Source: Limnohabitans sp. Bal53 (GTDB taxonomy: Bacteria > Pseudomonadota > Gammaproteobacteria > Burkholderiales > Burkholderiaceae_C). Taken from it: a DNA stretch of 64,000 nucleotides. A program made the position numbers and the translations under genes. The notes below the pieces were generated by a model that made no database searches, was not told the origin of the DNA, and was given only the letters and a program-made list of their open reading frames with translations. The stretch lies in contig NZ_NESH01000002.1 of the NCBI RefSeq assembly GCF_003063355.1, positions 682,001 to 746,000 on the forward strand, in the 5' to 3' direction. Positions 1 through 7,668 of this stretch are shown here, one piece after another; the stretch's first letter is position 1; the number at the start of each line of letters is the position of its first letter.

Positions 1-1
1 A

Positions 2-151
2 TTTGGAAAAACAACCTGGTACGAAAAGGTTCGTAGCGGCGAAGCGCCCCAGCCTGTCAAAGTGACGGCCAAACGAGTGGCATGGGTCAAGTCGGAGGTA
101 CTTGAGTACCGAGCTCGACTGATCGCAGCCCGCACAGAAGGGGGCCTGTGA
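2..151 (+). CDS. AlpA-like DNA-binding regulator, 3' end only
   Basis: Only the last 49 codons are in the window; the frame is open from base 2 to TGA at 149-151. The peptide (…GKTTWYEKVRSGEAP…VAWVKSEVLEYRARLIAAR…) matches the C-terminal half of the AlpA/excisionase-like winged-helix family. In this family a W-Y-x-x-V-x-x-G turn precedes a basic strand and a W-x-x-x-E-V helix. Such proteins control excision or gene expression in prophages and integrative elements. The stop overlaps the next start (TGATG), so it is the first visible gene of a tightly coupled mobile-element operon. The family call rests on a short fragment. Confidence 0.7.
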   Translation, partial: FGKTTWYEKVRSGEAPQPVKVTAKRVAWVKSEVLEYRARLIAARTEGGL

Positions 152-678
152 TGAGCATCACAATTTACCTCGCGGGCAAAATCGGGAAAAACGACTGGCG
201 ACACAAACTCATGCCCGGACTCCGCGGGCATTCCTGGTCGCTTGGCTCCATTGCAACTCGGGACTTCACATACGCGGGGCCATTTTTTCAATCCTGCGAT
301 CACGGCTGCCTGCACGGTCCCAGCACACACGGCGTAGGCGCTGGTACAGGGACATGTACAGAAGAAATCATCTACAGCCCAGCTGACATCATTCGTCTGA
401 ACGACGCCGCTCTGCAAAAAGCTGACCTGGTGTTCGCCTACATCACCGCAATTGATTGCCATGGCACCATGGTCGAAATCGGCCGTGCGTCCAATCAACC
501 CTTCACCCGTATCGTCATTGCATTTGCCCCAGGAATCGACTCTAAGGATTTCTGGTACGCAACAAAGCGAGCAGCCGCGGTGCATGAGCACGTGCGAGAG
601 TGCTGCCTTGCTGAGATCCTGGCGAGTGAGCTTTCCGTTACGAAAGGCAACTCGGCTTCCATGGGGAGCGGCTTATGA
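151..678 (+). CDS. Nucleoside 2-deoxyribosyltransferase-like protein
   Basis: A 175-residue protein. It opens with the strand SITIYLAGKI, and at about residues 95-115 has KADLVFAYI…DCHGTMVEIGRAS, which resembles the nucleoside 2-deoxyribosyltransferase/DUF4406 fold (D-x-x-GT-x-x-E-x-G-x-A, with the Glu as presumed nucleophile). Family members exchange bases on deoxynucleosides or hydrolyse nucleotides, and phage and island homologues are common, but the substrate here is unknown. I chose ATG at 151 over GTG at 148 because it overlaps the preceding stop as TGATG. Its 3' end overlaps the primase start by four bases (ATGA). A role in nucleotide supply or modification for element replication is inference only. 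Confidence 0.65.
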   Translation: MSITIYLAGKIGKNDWRHKLMPGLRGHSWSLGSIATRDFTYAGPFFQSCDHGCLHGPSTHGVGAGTGTCTEEIIYSPADIIRLNDAALQKADLVFAYITAIDCHGTMVEIGRASNQPFTRIVIAFAPGIDSKDFWYATKRAAAVHEHVRECCLAEILASELSVTKGNSASMGSGL

Positions 679-3491
679 GCATTAAGTTCACGACCATTAC
701 GAGCATGCAAGCCCTGTCAAAGCGGGTCTTCCTTGATGAGTCCGGCGAGATGCAAAAGGTTGCCGCAGCCGCGCTCTTTGACGGTGAATTCGCTGTGCAA
801 GATGTTAATGATCTGCACGAGTTTGCTGTTCATCTCGACAATGCGACAACAAACCAGGCCTTCACCTACGGCACCCCCGGACCGTCGATTGGGAAGATAA
901 CCACGCAGGCTCGCGCAGGCAGTTCTGTCGGGGCAATTCCCCGAGACCGAAAACATTTCGAGTGGCCCAGCGGGCCTGGAATTTTGATGATCGACGACGA
1001 CAGTGGGCGCCCAATCCTCGATTTCGTTCAACTCCTGCGAGACAACGTCCAGTGCCTGCAAAACGTCGACATTCTGCTGAGGCCATCCAGCTCCAGCATG
1101 ATCTACAACCGCGAAACTGGTGCAGAAGTCCAAGGACTCTTAAACCGCCGTGCGTACGTGGTCGTAGCAAACGCCAAATGCATTCCTGAAGTTGGAAAGC
1201 ACATCGACGACCATTTGTGGTTATCCGGATTCGGGCATTACAAGGTTTCCGCCTCTGGGAGCCTGCTGGAGCGGAATTTGGTCGACACGGCAGTGTGGAC
1301 CCCTGAGCACCTTGACTTTGTTGGTGGTGCCATATGTACCCCTCCGCTGGCGCAGCACAAGCTGGCCACAGAATTTAGCCAGGGATATGAGCGGATGGTT
1401 GATTCTGCAGGTCTGCCGCTACTGTCCCACAGCCAGCGCGAGCTGATAGGCCGGAAGAAACAAACTGAACGGGCAGCGAAGTCCGCTGCGGCCGCGGCGG
1501 CGAAGGATGCATATGTCTCGAAACGAACCATTGAGATGGTTGCGCATGGGGGGGATGCCACCACCGTAAAAAAAGCTATCGAACTGGCACTCGAAAAGTC
1601 AGAACTTGGGCCGGATTTTGTAATCCACCTTGCTACGGGCAAACAGGTAACGGTTCGTGAGTTGCTTGAAAATCCGCAGGCTCACCACGGCACTCGATGC
1701 GCGGATCCACTAGATCCGACTTACCGGAACGACCCACGCGTGGGATATATCAGTCTGGTCAATGGCTACCTTCCATTCATATACAGCCACGCACACGGGG
1801 GCGTGCGGTACATGCTGCGAACGTATAAGCCAACACTTTTGATACGCCCAGGGCGTAGCGCAGAATGCGCAGATGAGCTCGCCATCCTACTTGCCGGATC
1901 TGGCCGGGTGTACAACCGTGCTAGCAGTGCGTGCGAGATTCTGAGCACCGGTGGAGCCAGGCCTCTCAACGCGAGTGCCATCAAGCAAATCGCAGGCACC
2001 TGGTTTGAGCTCCGTAAACCCAAAAGCGCCGACGACCATGCTATTGTGGATTTGCCTGATAGTGTTGCCAACATGACTCTCGCAAGCTCTGGGCACAAAT
2101 TACTTGCCGAGCTTCATGGCGTGCTTACTGCACCTACCATGGCTCCTGACGGTCGATTGATCAATCAGCCCGGGTATGACGAAAAAAGCAAGCTTTTGCT
2201 GCTGGCATCTGGCGTAGATCCTTGGCCAGAGATCTCAGCGCTTTCCCCCTCTGAGCTGAGCGATGCGTTTGAGCAGCTGTGGCTGCCATTCAAGGACTTC
2301 CCATACGAAAACGGAGCGTCTCGCTCAGCGATGGTCGCGGGTTTACTCACTGCAGTGTGCCGCCCCACCCTGCCAACCGCGCCAGCCATTGGCTTTGATG
2401 CACCTGTGGCCGGAGCTGGAAAGACAAAGCTTGCAGAATGCCTGTCTATTTTGGCGTGCGGCCAAAGCGAAGTAACGCCAGCAGTGAGTGATGAGGAGGA
2501 ACTTCGAAAAAAGATCACGTCAAACCTCATAGGTGCAAAGCAAGTGCTCTTGCTGGACAACGTCGAAGGCAATATCCAGTCACCGACCTTAGCCGGTTTA
2601 TTGACCACTCCGCAATGGAACGACCGTGTTCTGGGTGGAAACGCTCTCATGACAGCAACCAACCGTCTACTGACTATCTTGACGGGAAACAACCTCAATC
2701 CCCTCGGGGATCTAGTCCGTCGAATTCTGATCGTACGCATTGACCCGCGAATGGATGCAGCAGCGGTATGGCAGCGTAATTTTGCGCTTGACCCCGTTCA
2801 GTACGTACGCGAGAACCGCCAAGAACTCGTAGCAGCAGCCTTGAGCCTACTTTTGAGCTTTGTCCGAGCGGGCATGCCACGCGTGGTGCGAGGGCGACTT
2901 GCTAGTTTCGAAGATTGGAATGACCTGGTGCGCCAATGCGTAATCTGGCTCGGACAGCAAGGTGTTGCTGGCCTCACAGATCCAATTCAACAGCTTAGGG
3001 TTGCCGCCACACAAGATTCCGAGACTGCAACTTTGGGGGAGCTTCTGCATGACTGGTACAAAGCATTCGGGAATACTGCTGTAGAAGCCAAAACTGTTTG
3101 CCTCTCAATCCACATGAATGCATCCATCCATGATGTGGCGCTTGACCGCCGCGGCATGCCCAGTGCAAAGGTTCTGGCGCAATATTTGCGGAAAAAACGT
3201 GGGGTCGCAGTGAACGGCATGCGAATCGAAATGCTAACTGGCCGTTCAAATACGTCCTACTGGCAAGTAGCGGGCTCGCCTGCCGCCGCAGATGAGGCAA
3301 TCGAAGTTGGTGTTTATGGTGGGTTTGGTGGGTTTGGTGGGTTGATTTCCACGCAGACAGCCGATATTGCACCCACTGATAAGATTTTATTTCCTACTGG
3401 AGAAGAAACAAACCCACCAAACCCACCACAACCACTATGCGTAGAAACCAGACGCTCCACCACCGCTGGAATCACCACAGGAGGGAGTTGA
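675..3491 (+). CDS. Mobile-element primase/helicase-type ATPase
   Basis: A 938-residue protein. The C-terminal half carries a P-loop ATPase: Walker A APVAGAGKTK near residues 577-585, Walker B VLLLDN near 624-629, a sensor-like LTGNN near 675 and a paired-Arg finger LVRRILIVRID just after. This is the pattern of phage/plasmid replicative helicases of superfamily 3 or DUF3987/DUF927 type. The N-terminal third (around residue 100, GILMIDDDSGRPILDF) has acidic residues compatible with a primase-polymerase fold, but I cannot confirm catalytic residues. The C-terminus contains a Gly-Phe repeat (GGFGGFGG) and a Pro/Asn-rich tail, often seen in island-encoded primases. It overlaps both neighbours by 4 and 1 bases, so translation is coupled. 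The likely role is autonomous replication of the element. Confidence 0.7.
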   Translation: MSIKFTTITSMQALSKRVFLDESGEMQKVAAAALFDGEFAVQDVNDLHEFAVHLDNATTNQAFTYGTPGPSIGKITTQARAGSSVGAIPRDRKHFEWPSGPGILMIDDDSGRPILDFVQLLRDNVQCLQNVDILLRPSSSSMIYNRETGAEVQGLLNRRAYVVVANAKCIPEVGKHIDDHLWLSGFGHYKVSASGSLLERNLVDTAVWTPEHLDFVGGAICTPPLAQHKLATEFSQGYERMVDSAGLPLLSHSQRELIGRKKQTERAAKSAAAAAAKDAYVSKRTIEMVAHGGDATTVKKAIELALEKSELGPDFVIHLATGKQVTVRELLENPQAHHGTRCADPLDPTYRNDPRVGYISLVNGYLPFIYSHAHGGVRYMLRTYKPTLLIRPGRSAECADELAILLAGSGRVYNRASSACEILSTGGARPLNASAIKQIAGTWFELRKPKSADDHAIVDLPDSVANMTLASSGHKLLAELHGVLTAPTMAPDGRLINQPGYDEKSKLLLLASGVDPWPEISALSPSELSDAFEQLWLPFKDFPYENGASRSAMVAGLLTAVCRPTLPTAPAIGFDAPVAGAGKTKLAECLSILACGQSEVTPAVSDEEELRKKITSNLIGAKQVLLLDNVEGNIQSPTLAGLLTTPQWNDRVLGGNALMTATNRLLTILTGNNLNPLGDLVRRILIVRIDPRMDAAAVWQRNFALDPVQYVRENRQELVAAALSLLLSFVRAGMPRVVRGRLASFEDWNDLVRQCVIWLGQQGVAGLTDPIQQLRVAATQDSETATLGELLHDWYKAFGNTAVEAKTVCLSIHMNASIHDVALDRRGMPSAKVLAQYLRKKRGVAVNGMRIEMLTGRSNTSYWQVAGSPAAADEAIEVGVYGGFGGFGGLISTQTADIAPTDKILFPTGEETNPPNPPQPLCVETRRSTTAGITTGGS

Positions 3492-3841
3492 TGGCTACGT
3501 ATTTGGAAACCATTCGTGCCCGCTGCGATGAAATCACTGAGGCACAAACAAAAACAGCCAATATTGCTGATGCCAAAGCAACAGCTGAGTGGACCGAGCG
3601 ACTCACACCGCTAGAGGATCGCCTTGCCAAGCTGCTGGCAAACATCCCCGCAGAGATCAAGAGCCAAGGCCTCTCACTACCTGCACTCCGAACCATGTTG
3701 GCAGGCAAGTGGCGCGGGAAATGCCATCCAGGCGAGCTGGGTATAGCGCTAAGACGGCTGGGCTACGAGCGCCGCCGGAACTGGTCTGATGGTGGTCAGA
3801 GTTTCTGCGCTTTGTGGTACCAGTCCGACGTTGAAAAATAG
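3491..3841 (+). CDS. Small helical protein coupled to the primase
   Basis: A 116-residue protein of unknown function. The N-terminal 60 residues look like a long amphipathic helix rich in Ala, Glu and Lys. The C-terminal half (LSLPALRTMLAGKWRGKCHPGELGIALRRLGYERRR) has the look of a winged-helix DNA-binding segment. An upstream in-frame start at 3437 exists, but ATG 3491 overlaps the primase stop (TGATGG) and follows a GGAGG-like site, so it is preferred. Small winged-helix partners commonly follow island primases. A function in origin binding or helicase loading is a guess. Confidence 0.6.
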   Translation: MATYLETIRARCDEITEAQTKTANIADAKATAEWTERLTPLEDRLAKLLANIPAEIKSQGLSLPALRTMLAGKWRGKCHPGELGIALRRLGYERRRNWSDGGQSFCALWYQSDVEK

Positions 3842-4158
3842 GCGCTAAAGGCAACTCAACGATTGAGTAAAAGTTGACTGGCAGAGGGCGACCCAAAGTG
3901 GACAAACGTTGAGCTGGGATGGATGTCTGCATTGCAGCGGTTGCGGTCATCGGACTAAGTGGGCTCGTTGTCTGCTATCGGCCATGAGCTGTCGTTCGCC
4001 AAGCGTTTTCAATTTAAGAATAACGACCAGGCGTATGAAATCAACGTGAAATTGCTTTGCTTTAAAGCATCTGAAATGCTCACCATTGACCTCAACCTCT
4101 ACGAGGACAAATGCACATTCAGTGAACTTGTAAATTTAAGCCACTACAATTTATACCC
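3842..4158. other. Intergenic region between element backbone and metal cargo
   Basis: This 317-base gap has no convincing gene. A 67-codon frame (3959-4162) overlaps the next signal peptide and lacks a good ribosome site. Near the right end (about 4086-4112) a TTGACC hexamer is followed by CCTC-N9-GAGG dyad symmetry and an AT-rich stretch. This loosely resembles a MerR-family metal-regulated promoter with a long spacer and would drive the efflux operon. No metal regulator is encoded in the window. Confidence 0.3.
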
Positions 4159-4512
4159 ATGAAAAAGTATTTGGCGATTTTCTTGCTGGTGTTGTTGCCC
4201 TTGCAGTTCAGCTGGGCAGCCATGGCAGGCTATTGCGAGCACGAAACCACTGTTACAGCTAAGCACCAAGGTCATCACAGCCACGACCATGCGGCTGCTG
4301 ACACCCAAGAGTCCGGTAAAAACACAGCCCAATCGGTATGCATGGATCACGACTGTGCCGCCTGTCATTTGGGCTGTGCAGCTACCCCGGTCAGCGATCT
4401 GAACATGACCACAGTAGCGGTCTCTGACAATCATCCACTTCACCTTCAGGTCATTGTTTCTCTTCTGTCAAGAGAACGCCCTGAACGGCCTCAATGGCCC
4501 GTGCTTGCCTGA
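4159..4512 (+). CDS. czcI: CzcI-like periplasmic metal-resistance protein
   Basis: A 117-residue protein with a classic signal peptide (MKKYLAIFLLVLLPLQFSWA) followed by a His/Cys-rich stretch (YCEHE…HHSHDHAA…CMDHDCAACHLGC). The signal peptide and the His/Cys spacing closely resemble CzcI, a small periplasmic protein that precedes czcCBA in Cupriavidus and is thought to modulate the response to Zn/Co/Cd. It is the first gene of the efflux operon. A dyad (ATGACGC…GCGTCAT, 4574-4599) lies between it and czcC and may attenuate transcription. Metal binding is inferred from residue composition. Confidence 0.75.
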   Translation: MKKYLAIFLLVLLPLQFSWAAMAGYCEHETTVTAKHQGHHSHDHAAADTQESGKNTAQSVCMDHDCAACHLGCAATPVSDLNMTTVAVSDNHPLHLQVIVSLLSRERPERPQWPVLA

Positions 4513-4664
4513 TCGGCGAGCCTCGGGTTTCTTTACCTTTCCCTCTTTTCGAATCCCCTGTGTGCGGATGCACATGACGCTTTGCGCGTTGTGCGTCATC
4601 GCCTAGCGACGTGTTGTCGCTGCTCGCTGATCTCCTTGGATGTTTTCACCATTGGAGATGAGCT

Positions 4665-5945
4665 ATGAGTTTGTACAAAAAAAGATCGGCACCGATTCGA
4701 ATCGCGCTGTCGGTCATGACCCTGAGTGGCTTGGTGCTGACGGCCCAAGCACAAGGCACATCCGCCGCTGCGTTGAGTGGATCGGTGTCCTTGAAAGATG
4801 TTTTCGAAACGGCGTGGCAAAGGCAACCCGAGGCGCACGCGCTTCAATCGCGTCGCGATGCCGCCCAGGCCCAGGCCAAAGCCGCGTCGATGCTGTCCCC
4901 CGAGCCGCCCTCGCTGGAGATAAGTCAGCGATCAGACCGGATGACAGGCAACAGCGGTGCGCGGGAAGCTGAGGTGGGTATCGCCGTTCCCATCTGGCTA
5001 CCCGGACAACGCACGGCCAGTACCGATCTGGCGCAAGCTGAAATCTCGTTGGTTGAGCGCAAGCTGCTCGCCTCACAACTGCGGCTCGCCTCTTCCGTCA
5101 GGGATGCTTGGTGGGGCTGGTTGCGAGCTCGCGTCGATGCTGAACTGGCGAGCGAACAACTGGCCAATGCACAACGCCTCGCCGCTGATGTTGCCAAACG
5201 GACCAACGCGGGTGATCTGGCAAAGTCCGACCAGCATCAAGCCGAAGGCGCTGTCGCTGCGGCCCAAGCGCATGCCGCCCAAGCTCAAGCTGCATCTGCC
5301 GCAGCCTTGGCACAAGTGATGGCGCTGACAGGCAGGACGGCTCCGGCAGACTTGAAAGTCAACGCGGCGGTGGAGCCAACGCCAGATTCGACCCCACATA
5401 CGGGTGCGTCAGTGGGGCATCCCTTGTTGGCTGAACTGGAGGATCGCATCACGATGGCCGAGCGGACGGCTCAGCTGATCAGCGCCCAGAGGCGATCCAA
5501 CCCGGAACTCACGGTGGCCACAGCGCGCGGCCGTGGGGCATTTGGAGAACGCTATGGCCAGACTGTGCTGATTGGCATTCGCGTGCCCTTGGGTGCTGGC
5601 CCTAGGCATGACGCCCGTCTTGCGACTGCACAAGCCGAAGCGATAGAAGTGCAGTCACAACTGGTCCTCGAGCAGGCGCGCATTCAAGCCGACAAACAAG
5701 GCGCTGCAGCTCGTCTGGAGGCCGCACGCACTCAACTTTATGCTGCGCAGCGACGAGCCCAGCTGGCCAACGAGTCCCGCAGCTTTTTTGACAAGTCGTT
5801 CAGGCTGGGCGAGTCGGATCTGCCCACCCGCTTGCGCATTGAAGCAGAGGCTGCAGAGGCCGCGAGACAAGCCGCTCGAAGCCGAATTGACCTGGCCTCC
5901 GCCATTTCGGCATTGCGGCAGTCCTTGGGCCTGCTGCCTCAGTGA
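4665..5945 (+). CDS. czcC: Heavy-metal efflux outer-membrane factor CzcC
   Basis: A 426-residue TolC-family outer-membrane channel of a tripartite RND metal exporter. A signal peptide ends near LTAQAQ (about residue 30). The mature chain is Ala/Gln/Glu-rich with two long helical repeats, typical of outer-membrane efflux proteins (for example AREAEVGIAVPIWLPGQR in the first half and RVPLGAGPRHDARLATAQAEA in the second). Start ATG 4665 has GGAGATGAGCT immediately upstream. It lies between the czcI-like gene and the adaptor and pump genes on the same strand, so it forms the outer-membrane end of the CzcCBA complex. Confidence 0.88.
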   Translation: MSLYKKRSAPIRIALSVMTLSGLVLTAQAQGTSAAALSGSVSLKDVFETAWQRQPEAHALQSRRDAAQAQAKAASMLSPEPPSLEISQRSDRMTGNSGAREAEVGIAVPIWLPGQRTASTDLAQAEISLVERKLLASQLRLASSVRDAWWGWLRARVDAELASEQLANAQRLAADVAKRTNAGDLAKSDQHQAEGAVAAAQAHAAQAQAASAAALAQVMALTGRTAPADLKVNAAVEPTPDSTPHTGASVGHPLLAELEDRITMAERTAQLISAQRRSNPELTVATARGRGAFGERYGQTVLIGIRVPLGAGPRHDARLATAQAEAIEVQSQLVLEQARIQADKQGAAARLEAARTQLYAAQRRAQLANESRSFFDKSFRLGESDLPTRLRIEAEAAEAARQAARSRIDLASAISALRQSLGLLPQ

Positions 5946-5977
5946 TGCTGACACCCCTCAAAAACTCAAGGAACACC

Positions 5978-6514
5978 ATGAAGATCATTCATTCAACAGC
6001 CGCCACCTTTATGGCGCTGATATTCACATTACTCAGTCCTATGGCCATTGCCGGTGAGGGTCACGATCACGCGGAAGCTGCGCCAAAAACCCAGGGAACA
6101 GCACTGCCGCGTTTCGTCGCGGTTTCAGAGGATCTGGAAATGGTCGGCATTGTCAATGGCAAGCAGCTGACGATTTACCTGGACCGTTTTACAGACAACA
6201 GTCCGGTCAATGACGCCCAAATTGACATCGATATCCAAGGCGGCAAATACAAAGCCGAAAAACACGGCGTAGGTGAATACGAAGTCATCCTCAGGGACAC
6301 GCTCAAACCTGGCGTCATTGCCATCACCGCAACCATTCAGGCCGGTGAGCTGAACGACCTGCTGACTGGCGAACTCGATTTGCACGAGGACGAAGATGAA
6401 CCTGTCAGTGGTTCTTCTTGGAAAGGCATCGCCCTGTGGATCGGCGGGGGGTTATTGGCCCTGATGGCATTAGGCGCGATCGTTCGCTTTCGTCAACAAG
6501 CTCGTACGGCCTAA
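5978..6514 (+). CDS. Periplasmic membrane-anchored accessory of the efflux operon
   Basis: A 178-residue protein. The first 24 residues are a signal peptide. The mature N-terminus begins GEGHDH, the same motif that starts the mature CzcB next door. A beta-rich periplasmic domain follows (about 35-130, FVAVSEDLEMVGIVNGKQ… and KAEKHGVGEYEVIL), then an acidic DLHEDEDE stretch, one transmembrane helix (about 150-168) and a short basic tail (RFRQQAR). ATG 5978 is preceded by AAGGAACACC and is better than the upstream in-frame starts at 5942/5945. Similar proteins occur between czcC and czcB in some operons without an assigned activity; metal delivery to the adaptor is a reasonable inference. Confidence 0.65.
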   Translation: MKIIHSTAATFMALIFTLLSPMAIAGEGHDHAEAAPKTQGTALPRFVAVSEDLEMVGIVNGKQLTIYLDRFTDNSPVNDAQIDIDIQGGKYKAEKHGVGEYEVILRDTLKPGVIAITATIQAGELNDLLTGELDLHEDEDEPVSGSSWKGIALWIGGGLLALMALGAIVRFRQQARTA

Positions 6515-6525
6515 GGAGCCTCAGC

Positions 6526-7656
6526 ATGAAAACAATCAACACTTCAAAAAAACGCCACTGGATGGCACTGGCCACTGCTTTGACCCTTGCAGGTGCTGCA
6601 CTGCCTACGTACGCGGGCGAAGGCCATGACCACGGCGCTGCGCCTGCGACGGCCAATGCCAATGGTCCACAGCGCATGGCCGATGGCAGCGTGTTTCTGC
6701 CCAAACCAGCCCAACGCCAACTGAATGTGCGCACGATGGTGGTGGAAACCGCTGAGCTGCCACGCGCCTTTGAACTCAATGGTCAGGTACTGATGGACCC
6801 CAACGCTGGGGGCAAAGTCCAGCCCATCAACGCTGGACGCATAGAACCCGGCCCTAATGGCCTGCCCAACGCAGGGCAAACCGTCAAGAAGGGACAGGTC
6901 TTGGCCTACGTCGTCCCTGCGTTCGCCCCCCTGGAGCGGGCCAGCCAGTTGACTCAATTGGCCGAATTTCGCGCGGCTAAAGCGCTTGCTGAAAAGCGTT
7001 TGGCACGTTTGCGCGAGTTATCGGACACGGTGCCGCGCAAGGAAGTGGAAGCCGCAGAGAGCGACGTGCTCAGCCTGACCGAACGCATGTCGGCCGTCGG
7101 TGGCGGCCTCAGCAGCAAGGAAGCACTGGTCGCGCCCGTTTCTGGCGTGATTGCCTCGGCGCATGTCGTGGCAGGTCAAGTGGTGGACACGCGTGAATTA
7201 ATTTTCGAAATTGTCGACCCTAGGCGACTGCGCATCGAAGCCTTGGCTTTTGATAGCGCACTGACCAACAACATCGGCAGTGCCTCACTGGCTGTCGGCG
7301 ACCAGCTCACGCCGCTGATTTTCATGGGTGCAGCGCGCAGTTTGCGCGAGCAAGCGCTGCCGCTGAACTTCCAAGTGCAAAGCCCGGAACTACTAGGTCT
7401 GGCCGTTGGACAGCCCGTCAAAGTCTATGTGCAGTCCAAGCAAAAGACACAGGGTATTGCGGTCCCCCAGTCGGCACTGATGAAAAACGCTGCTAATCAG
7501 AACGTTGTGTGGGTCAAGTCTGCAGCTGAGCAGTTTGAACCCCGCACGGTGACGTTCGAGCCCCTGGATGGAGCGCGCGTCACGGTGATCTCGGGCTTGA
7601 AGTCTGGCGATCGTGTGGCGACCCAAGGTGCCACGCTCGTCAATCAAGTCCGGTAA
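6526..7656 (+). CDS. czcB: Heavy-metal efflux periplasmic adaptor CzcB
   Basis: A 376-residue membrane-fusion protein linking the inner-membrane pump to CzcC. It has a signal peptide (…LTLAGAALPTYA), a metal-ligand-like GEGHDHG at the mature N-terminus, a barrel-sandwich/lipoyl half (GRIEPGPNGLPNAGQTVKKGQVLAYVVP), a coiled-coil hairpin around residues 150-200 with many Arg/Glu/Leu, and a second lipoyl half (VAPVSGVIASAHVVAGQVVD). The C-terminal beta domain ends SGLKSGDRVATQGATLV, the usual adaptor signature. ATG 6526 has AAGGAG upstream and is preferred to an earlier in-frame start inside the previous gene. It is 12 bases upstream of the pump gene. Confidence 0.88.
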   Translation: MKTINTSKKRHWMALATALTLAGAALPTYAGEGHDHGAAPATANANGPQRMADGSVFLPKPAQRQLNVRTMVVETAELPRAFELNGQVLMDPNAGGKVQPINAGRIEPGPNGLPNAGQTVKKGQVLAYVVPAFAPLERASQLTQLAEFRAAKALAEKRLARLRELSDTVPRKEVEAAESDVLSLTERMSAVGGGLSSKEALVAPVSGVIASAHVVAGQVVDTRELIFEIVDPRRLRIEALAFDSALTNNIGSASLAVGDQLTPLIFMGAARSLREQALPLNFQVQSPELLGLAVGQPVKVYVQSKQKTQGIAVPQSALMKNAANQNVVWVKSAAEQFEPRTVTFEPLDGARVTVISGLKSGDRVATQGATLVNQVR

Positions 7657-7668
7657 AGGGGTCACGAT

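Noticed and set aside
3959-4162. 67-codon frame before the czcI-like gene
   Set aside because: No ribosome site, runs into the czcI signal peptide, and the sequence looks like untranslated leader and promoter DNA.
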